From contig CM051024.1 of the NCBI GenBank assembly GCA_027627225.1, positions 77,365,504 through 77,429,503 on the forward strand: 64,000 bases of DNA, in the 5' to 3' direction. The notes below the pieces were generated by a model that saw only the letters and a program-made list of their open reading frames with translations, had not been told where the DNA came from and searched no databases. This DNA is from Congeria kusceri (Eukaryota > Mollusca > Bivalvia > Myida > Dreissenidae). Every line of letters begins with the position of its first letter. The stretch's first letter is position 1. This document shows, piece after piece, positions 53,401 to 62,400 of this stretch. The position numbers and the translations under genes are program-made.

Positions 53401-56400
53401 TTTATAACATAGAGTGTTATCAAGCAAGTTCAGTTCAAGCAAGAATTTTAGTAAACAATGGAAAAATATTGGACTTTAATCTCAAATTGACCATACATTG
53501 GTTTACCATTCATATATTGTAACGATTATGCAGAAACAAAGTTATCTATTTTACATTATGCATGATTATGTACAGATGAAATATAGAAATGCAACATTGA
53601 AACTAACTTGCCAAAGTTTCCCACAAATGTGGACAAGTTGTAAAAAAATAATTCTCCTGAAAATTCCTTATTCCGAGTTTTGTCCTTAATCCTTAAAGCT
53701 GATAACTGATGTTTCCATGTACGAATTAAGCTTATAAAGCACTTGTCAAAGCGATTAATGGAAATGAATCCTTAAGCAAGAGTTCTGCAGAAATTTGAAA
53801 ATATTAGTGGCTAAAACTAGAAAGGTCTTTCTCCTCTAGGACTCCCCCCTGATCACATGACCGTGGACCATGTGTACATCTACTGGTACCAGGCTGCCTC
53901 CAAGGCCCTCTATGTGATGGACAAGGAGACGGGGACCATCAAGACCACGCCCTTGGATCATGTGACCGACATCCTGGCATTTGAGTCTCACCTGCAACCA
54001 CTGCCAGGTAACAATTTTAAAAAAATGCTAGAATACGATTTTCTTCCATTTTGAACTTTAAAATGGATCATGACCCAAATGCGTATGAGTAAGTGACTTA
54101 AAGGGACTTCAACCTGTAATTATGAAACTTCTTAAATCAAATCCATTTAATGAAAATATAAAGCCTGAGGCTATTTGTTTTATTGTTCAATCTCCTGGAA
54201 ACTGCTTTATTTACTCAGATTAAGTACAAGTTGTGGAAAAATCTTATATTGCCCCACTTGTCCTTTTTTTTTACAAATGCTGCTTTGCCAATTTCTATAT
54301 AGCAATAATTCCCATACTTAGTAAATTCTGGCAAATTTGATATTTTTGTAGATGCTCTAGACTAGCTTGGCAAAATGGACAAATAATTTTGTCAACACTG
54401 AATGGCATTTAACAGCTTTGTATGTTGTCGGTACTGTTTCAGCTTTGCGACATCATAAGTATTCTGTAATTTTTGTTCAGGTTCTGAATGCCTCGACACT
54501 CACCCTTACTCAGACGAGGTCAACGTTATCTTGATCACCAACACAAGCGTTGGCGTAACATTGAACGATGTTGATTGGCCAGAGGCTTGTTCGTATATCA
54601 GTCACCCAGCAGTAAAATATGGAGTGTTTTATAGAGAACTTGATGACATGAGCCCATCTGCTGATTGCAGTGATACAGGGTCTGTCTGCAGATCCAGGGT
54701 ATGTGTAGCGTCCTGTTGATTGTGATCTTATTTACTTATATTGAAATGAAACTGTTCTAAACTGACATTTAAAAGGCCCATTACGTTATTATAATGTGTA
54801 CTAAATTTAAAGAAAACTGTTTTAATTTACATATATGCCCTTTTTTTTACATGAAAGCAACTAATTTTATTGTAACCAAATTTTAACTGAATAACTTTGA
54901 TATTTCCACACCCCTGAACCCATCCATGTTTAGATCTTAGAACTTGTTTTCAGTTCGGATACAGCTCCAGTCTTTCCATTGTGGGCCTGAAGCCCTACAC
55001 GCCCTACGTCCTACAGGGGTCGGTCAGTACTTTCTACTCCCAGTACTCTGTCCCCACCCTGGGGGTTGGGACCCATGTTACGACACGACCAGGAGGTAGG
55101 ATATAAGACATTGAGCGGATTTTTTAAATTTGTTGCAGTATGTATTTCAATATGTTGTGATTTTCTTTTTTGTATAGTTAATGAACTTAACTATTTTAAT
55201 GTTTTTGGTGTGTGTGTTTTTTTGTGTGGTTTTTTTAAATTATCATTAAAATTGTTCTTAGGGTTGTTTTTTTTCAGTGGAAGTGTAACACTTAAAATAA
55301 TTTTTACTTTTAAATAAGATTTATAACGTTTTGCATAATGTTGCTAAAAGACAGACAGACCACTGCCAGCAAAAACATAACCCCTTTGGTGGTGGTAACA
55401 TAGTGAACAGTATTTGAGGCGTGTCGTGGGAAAACCGTGCTTAATGCATGTGCGTAAAGTGTCATTCCGGATCAGCCTGTGCAGTTGGCACAGGCTAATC
55501 CAGGATGGCACTTTCCGCCTACTGTGGATTTATGTTTAGAAGAGACTTCCTTGAAACAGAAAATACCATAAAAGCGGAAAGTGATCCGGGACGACACTTT
55601 ACGCACATGCATTAAGCCACGACACGCCTCAAATATATAACAACCAAAACTAGTACTTTCAGAATTATGAACTTTCTATTTTCGCATCATTCTTCATTTT
55701 CAGTTCCATCGCCTGTAGAAAACATCGAAGTTCGTCCCCAGAATCCATACGCAGTTACGGTATACTGGCCGCCACCCATGCAGCCAAACGGACCTATCGA
55801 CCATATCGTGTATTTTGTTCGCTGGTCTGCCATATTGCAAGACGGGACTCGGCACACCATGATGTCGGATGCTGTGACACACAATGTGTCACTGGAGGAA
55901 TTGTGTAACAGTCTATATTGTAAAAGAATTGACAATTTGCTGGCAGATCAGACCTACTCCATAGAGGTTGGTATATTATTTTTAATTGTAAAATTGCATT
56001 TGAAATTCTTGTAAAAAGGTTATGCTAATAACTTATTGAAATTTACTTCATTCAGTATGTGTTTTATGGTTCCATAATGTAACATTGTGTCTGAAATCAG
56101 TGTAAAATGTTACACTGCTAGCTGTTTGCATGAACGGTAATGTTGAAGACAGGCCATTAGGTTTTTAACTCACCTGAGCACATAGAACTATTGGTATATA
56201 CAGGGTTATACCTTTCCATAAGTACTCAGATAACTGCCAGAATTGACCAAATAAGTCAGTTTGCAGCAGAGCCATTGCCATTAATAATAATTTATAAATC
56301 AAATTTTGCTGGAAAATGTTATTACAAAACTATTATTATTTACTGTTGTTTAAATTAACTGCCACTTAGCTAACTGGTAACTGGACATTTTAAAGCCCCA

Positions 56401-59400
56401 GTCCATAGAATATAATTTAATACATCTTAAATTGGCATAAGTTCTAATGAACGTTAATGACGTTTATTCCACTGAAAACTCTTTCTTATTTACGAAAGTC
56501 ATTTTATAATTTCTATGTTTGAAAATGCGTGGTACGAACGGAATATACACAAATGTACATGCTGATTTACTCCAGAGGCATCACCATCTATTGCAAGCAG
56601 ATAATTAATGATAAAAAGTTACCAAAACGTTTTTATTTTACCAATTTCAATGCGGCTTTTTGTATTATGATTCGTAAGATGTTAATTAGAAACAATTTCG
56701 GAACAACTTAATTTTATTAACATATTTCTGGCATGCTGCTTTAAGGGTTTGAGTAGCTTTACTGAGCCATGTTTTGTTGTCGGTCACAGGTGATATGTAA
56801 CCAGACAAGTGGAAACTTCATGACCGAAAGTGAGCCAGTCCCGGTTCACACGTTTGAGCAGCCGAGCGACATAGAGCTGTTGGACATCACAAACACATCC
56901 ATACACGTTTCCTGGCGATCTCCCCCTGACAATACCGTCATAATGTTCACCATTATCTACGAACAGGTTATAATCTTCTTCATTTTTAGGGCCAAGTTTC
57001 AAAATTTCCAAAAGAAAATTGTTCTCTCTTTCTTTAACAGGGACAGTATGATGCGCGTCGTGGGAAAACGGGACTTAATGCATGTGCGTTAAGTGTCGTC
57101 CCGGATTAGTCTGTGCAGTACATACAGGCTAATCCGGGATGGCACTTTCCGCCTACAGTGGATTTATGTTTAGAAGAGACTTCCTTGAAACAGAAAATAC
57201 CATAAAAGCGGAAAGTGCCGTCCCAGATTAGCCTGTGCGGACTGCACAGGCTAATCCGGGATGACACTTTACGCACATGCATTAAGTCCGGTTTTCCCAC
57301 GACGCGCCTCATATTTATTAATCTCTGTAGAAAAATCCTAATTTCAATATTTTGAAATTAAGTTTGAATTTCTTATAAAATTTTCTTTGAGAAATTCAAT
57401 GCTGTCTAAGACTTCACCAATTGTTTATAAAGCTATACCTAATCAATTAAGATTATAATGGAAGAATATTTTTAGGTGACAGAGAACATGACTGAAGTGT
57501 ATTCAACCCAAAAGATTGACATTGGGGACCTGGGGAAGACCCAAAACTACACGCTGTACAACCAGTCCTTCGTGGGTTTGAAACCGAACACTGAGTACGC
57601 CTTCCAGTTACGTATCGTGTACAAGGGCACATATAAAGTCTACCTTTGGCCAAACGATGACACAGATGTGAAATACGTCTTTAAAACACTGAGTAAGTGT
57701 AATGAGTTTGTGTAGAATAATTTATATGTGCATACCTGTCGGAATGAAGGTCAGGCTCCATGACTACTAATAAATTGAGCAAAATCGTAGCTGTTTACTT
57801 AAATATAAGCCATGAACATCTTTATTTCAAATCAGGATGCAATTGCATTGGTCAATATTTAAGTTTAAGTCTAGACTTAAGCACTGGTAGTCATTGGGGC
57901 CAGATCTGGGCCCGTATTCACAGACATATTCTTAGACTTAAGACGAAGAATAAAGAACATCCTTGAAAGTGTTACGTTTTAATAGCGCTGTAAATTGTAA
58001 TCTTACTTTGTATTTACCTACTCCTAATTACAGCATACTTTATTTAGAATGATTTATAGATGCGATAAGCAACGTTCGTACTCAGAATATTTGCGAACTC
58101 CGATGTATATTTTCTTGATTCTAAGTCTGTTCTTTATTCTTAAGTTTAAAGAATACGGGCCCTATTGAGAAAAGTATGACTGTAGAAGAGAATGAATAAA
58201 TCCTATTGTTTCCTTGTTTAATGATTGCTAAACTGATCATAAAAGAAAGCCTGGCAGTTAGTTGAAGATGTAAAGAGCTAGGTTGAACATATTACATTTA
58301 TCCTGCAAGACATTCACAGAGGTGTGCCACATCATAGGTATTTATTAAAAAGCTGTTTTACGTTATTTTTCAATTGAAGTAAAACAAGTAAAATTTGATT
58401 ATTTAATTTGCAACATGACAGCATTGTTGGACGCAGCATTAATAGCTAAACAAGTCGGGGAATGGATAAGTCTTGTATTTGTGTCATGTAAACTAGTTTT
58501 TTTGTTATATTTGTTCTGTATATAAAACATTCATATAATAATTATGTTAAAGGGACCTGTTCACAGATTGACGAATTGACAATTTTCAAATTTTTTGTTA
58601 CAGATTCCCAAAATAAAAGAACAGTGTATATAAAAGAGCCAATAACACTACTGACATATAAATATACTGTAAATATCGTTTTGTTAATGAGTAATCTTCA
58701 GCTGAAATTGAGACAATTTTAAAGCATTTATAGCGGTAAACGATGGAATAATTTGGAGTGTTTCTGTTGTTTACGTTAAAATTGTTGTCAACACGTGGAT
58801 TCGTTACATAAAGTAAAAAATGCTACAACGTATATAAAATTCGGAATGCCTGAGTGGTTAAGGCGTTAGCCTTTTGATCCAGAGGTCTGAGGTTAAAACC
58901 CCAGTGGGAGCAACTGTTTTTTTATTTTCTCGTTAATATAATACTTGAGGTTTTTAGTTCCGATGCTTAAATTTTTCAAGTTAAGACATTGAATGGCACA
59001 CTTTAAAAAAATACAAAAAATCTGTGAACAAGTCTCTTTAATAGTGAACAAAAGCAATGATGGCTAAATGATTGATCAGAATGTAACCACACGCTACGAT
59101 TTTTGTTGAGCCACTTGCTCTTAGGTCAAAGGTCAAGGTCACACTGAGAGGTCAAAGGTCAAGTATGGGTATAAGACAGCTTTCAGATGTTCTTCATTTG
59201 TGGGTGGAGTTTGACATAGTTTTCCAAAAATGTTTACCATTTTATTGAAAACGTGCTCGACATTAGTAAAATCTAGGTAATAAAAAGCAATTAGGTAATA
59301 AAACGGTTGTCCCTGGGTGTAAGTGTGATGCTTGTAGTAATTGTTGCCCTCGGCCTATCATCCTGGTGCAGCAGTTCAAAATTCACATCGAACTCCTAAG

Positions 59401-62400
59401 GACATCAGTTTAACTGTTTCCAAAATGCATATGAAATAACTACATACTATGATTTACTCTCAGACCTTAATTCATCTCAGTATTTTCAGATTTCTAAACA
59501 TGCTCATGAAAATACGCATGTAGCAAATATGCCTGTAACATTTTACCAATACACACCGGTAAATTGACATTATGAGGTTTTGTTTTTTCAGCCGGTATCC
59601 CAGGTCCTCCGGATCCTCCTATGGTGCAGGAATTCCGCACCGGAGAGTTTGAAATCTCTTGGGTCAAGCCGGAAGACAACGGGGAAGCTATAGAACACTA
59701 TATTCTTCATTACAAGTAAAGTGATTCTTTGGTTGTGGCTGAAGATGTGTCTGTAATTTTTCTGAAAAAAAGGAATTAAAAGGAAGAAAAATTATATATG
59801 TATAAAAAAAAAGAACAATCATGATTTTTTGCAGTTATCTTTGACTGTGAAAAAAAAAGTTAATATCAGGAGACAACTGTACTTTATTGAGGATTTGGTA
59901 CTTTGAAAATGTAATACTATGAATTTAAAAATTCAGTATTTCCAGTTAGTAATATCGTATTTTACTATACATATTTTATTTGGGACAGCACACTCAATAT
60001 TCGATATAATGCATATTTCCAGATTTATCGACAAAGATAACTGGAGCATTGTTTGCAACACGACAGAGATGCGGTGGGTAATAGACGAGGGGGTGCTACA
60101 GAGGGGGTACACGTACATGTTCCGAGTGCAGGCCAAAAACAAGAACGGGTGGGGACCAGCCAGTCTCAACAGCACAGTGTTCTCATACCCGAGTGAGTTG
60201 GACAGATTGTTAGTTATGCAGCTGTTTTCTTTATGTAATGTAGTGTGAACGGTCCAGCATGCTGTACATGTTCCGTATTCACCAGCCCATTGTTAGACTT
60301 AAGAATAAAGAATATACTGAGATTCAAGATGAAATCCTTGTGTATTCACACATAATGCTGGTACCAATGTTGATAATCTCATTTAAAAATCATTAAAATA
60401 ATTCTAAATAAAGCATGTTATGATTAGAGTTAGTGAATACCTAGTAAGATTCAAATTAACAGCCTGTGTAGAACAGAACAGTTTAGAGAAAAATCTCTAT
60501 TCTTCTGTCTTAAGTGGAAAAATCAGTTGGTGAATATGCTGGCCAGGATAGCTCAGTTGGTAGAGCACTTGACTGTCAATCTGGGGACCATGAGTTCGAG
60601 CCCCAGACCGGCCACATAACTAGTGTGGAAATTTTGGTCATGAAATAATTTCTACGGCCATTCTCCCCCAATATCTGATGTGCACTTAGTGTACTGGTAA
60701 ACTGCTTAGATCGGCTAAGCTTGCCCAGAAAAAGTGAGAGTAGTTTAACTGACCGCCATTATATGACTGAAATACTGTTAAATTCGGCAAAAATCCAAAC
60801 AAACAAATAAACAATCTCAACTATCTTTCTCTTATTCTTCAGTGCTGGGAGTGGAGCAGGAGGATGACATGGTGATGGTCGTGGCCGTAGTCTCCGCCTT
60901 CATATCCGTGCTGATCGGCATGACCGTCATCGCTGTCTGCTATTGTGAGTACATCGCTTGTATTCACACAACTCCTTAGGGAAAACTTAAGTAAATTTCT
61001 TCAATTCGTGAAATTCCTTAGGTCTTTGACAGTTTCATGTATAGGTCATTGTACATTACAATTTTCAAACAAATAAATATTGCTTGAGATGTTTCATATT
61101 TTGCCCTTTGGTAAACAGAAATTATTGGATTTCACATATAAAATTTGTCTGAAAGTTTACATCTTAAGTTAAGATTTCTGCTTAGGAGCTTTGTGAATGC
61201 CAGTCATGATCTATGTTTGTGAAACCTTGATGTGTTTGTGAATATAGATCTACTGAGAATGATACACATTTGAGTTTGATCGTAGTACCTGAATCCAAAG
61301 AAAAACATCTTAGAAACTTTAAAAAGTTATCCCTACGTGTCACCTGAACTGATAGATGACCAATTATTTGTGGTGAGAACAACTTATTACTGGTCACTTG
61401 ATATTTTGCTAACAGACGTTGGAAGAAGGACTAGAAATATAGCACCAATCTTTTGGATAGTAGGTAGGGCTATGTATTCGGAATGTTATTTCTAGTCCTC
61501 TTTAAGTTTTATCAGCAATGTCGGAGTTCCAAAGGTCTTTTTGCGAAGTTGCCACTGATTTGCCCTCTTGGCATTCTCCTTTTGAACCATCTGTGGTCAT
61601 GTCTTGATCTAAAAGTAATTTGAAAAATTATTAATTTTGCTATATTATTTTGCTGTATCAGCGGTGTGTCGTCGGCGTCGCGGGAAGAAGAAAAAAGACT
61701 CCGAGTTCCTGGCTGTCAGCCGGGGCCCGGACCTTGAACTGGCTACGCTGAGGGAGCTACCTATGACCGCTATACAGCAGAACAACACACTGTATGCCAT
61801 GAGGTAGGGATATGATCAAAGTATTTTCTTCACTCTCTAAGAGGCTTTTTATGTTGGGAAACTGAGATATTCTGGCTGAAACACTCTATTATGTGAAGTT
61901 AGAATAAGACATCAAACATAGAATAAATTATTGTATTATACCAATGTTTAATATGTAGTTAAACGTTTGCAATTTAAAAACTGTGTACAGTTCTTAGTGT
62001 AATATACACCTGCATATATAATTGATTCAGTAAGATTGATTTTACTACAAAACAGTGTACTTGTATGCATTTACAAAATTTTCACAAAAACATAGAACTG
62101 TGTCCGTGCATGCATGAACACAGTTTCTTAAATATAATAAAAACATAGAAAGACGCAATCAGATTAACTGAAAGTGTTAAGGATATTGCAAAAATACCAT
62201 TAATATTGACAGAATATAACAAACATACTCGAACACCACCAAATACAGTTTTATGTGAAAAAAGAAGTATTTCATGCCCATTCTATGTTTGTTATAGAGT
62301 GTTATGATTATTCTTATCTCTGTTCTGTGTGAAATACAGATACAATTATGTGTGTGAAGGCACAAATCGTGTTATTTGATGAATAAACTGACATGAAAAT

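Noticed and set aside
54099..54200. A fifth TTAAAGGGAC-type TIR element
   Set aside because: Only the left-end-like TTAAAGGGACTT is visible; no matching right end or tRNA-like unit was found.
58850..58917. A functional tRNA (Leu/Ser/Gln-like)
   Set aside because: It lies in the centre of a TIR element, its B box departs from the usual GGTTCGA, and I could not fold a full cloverleaf with confidence.
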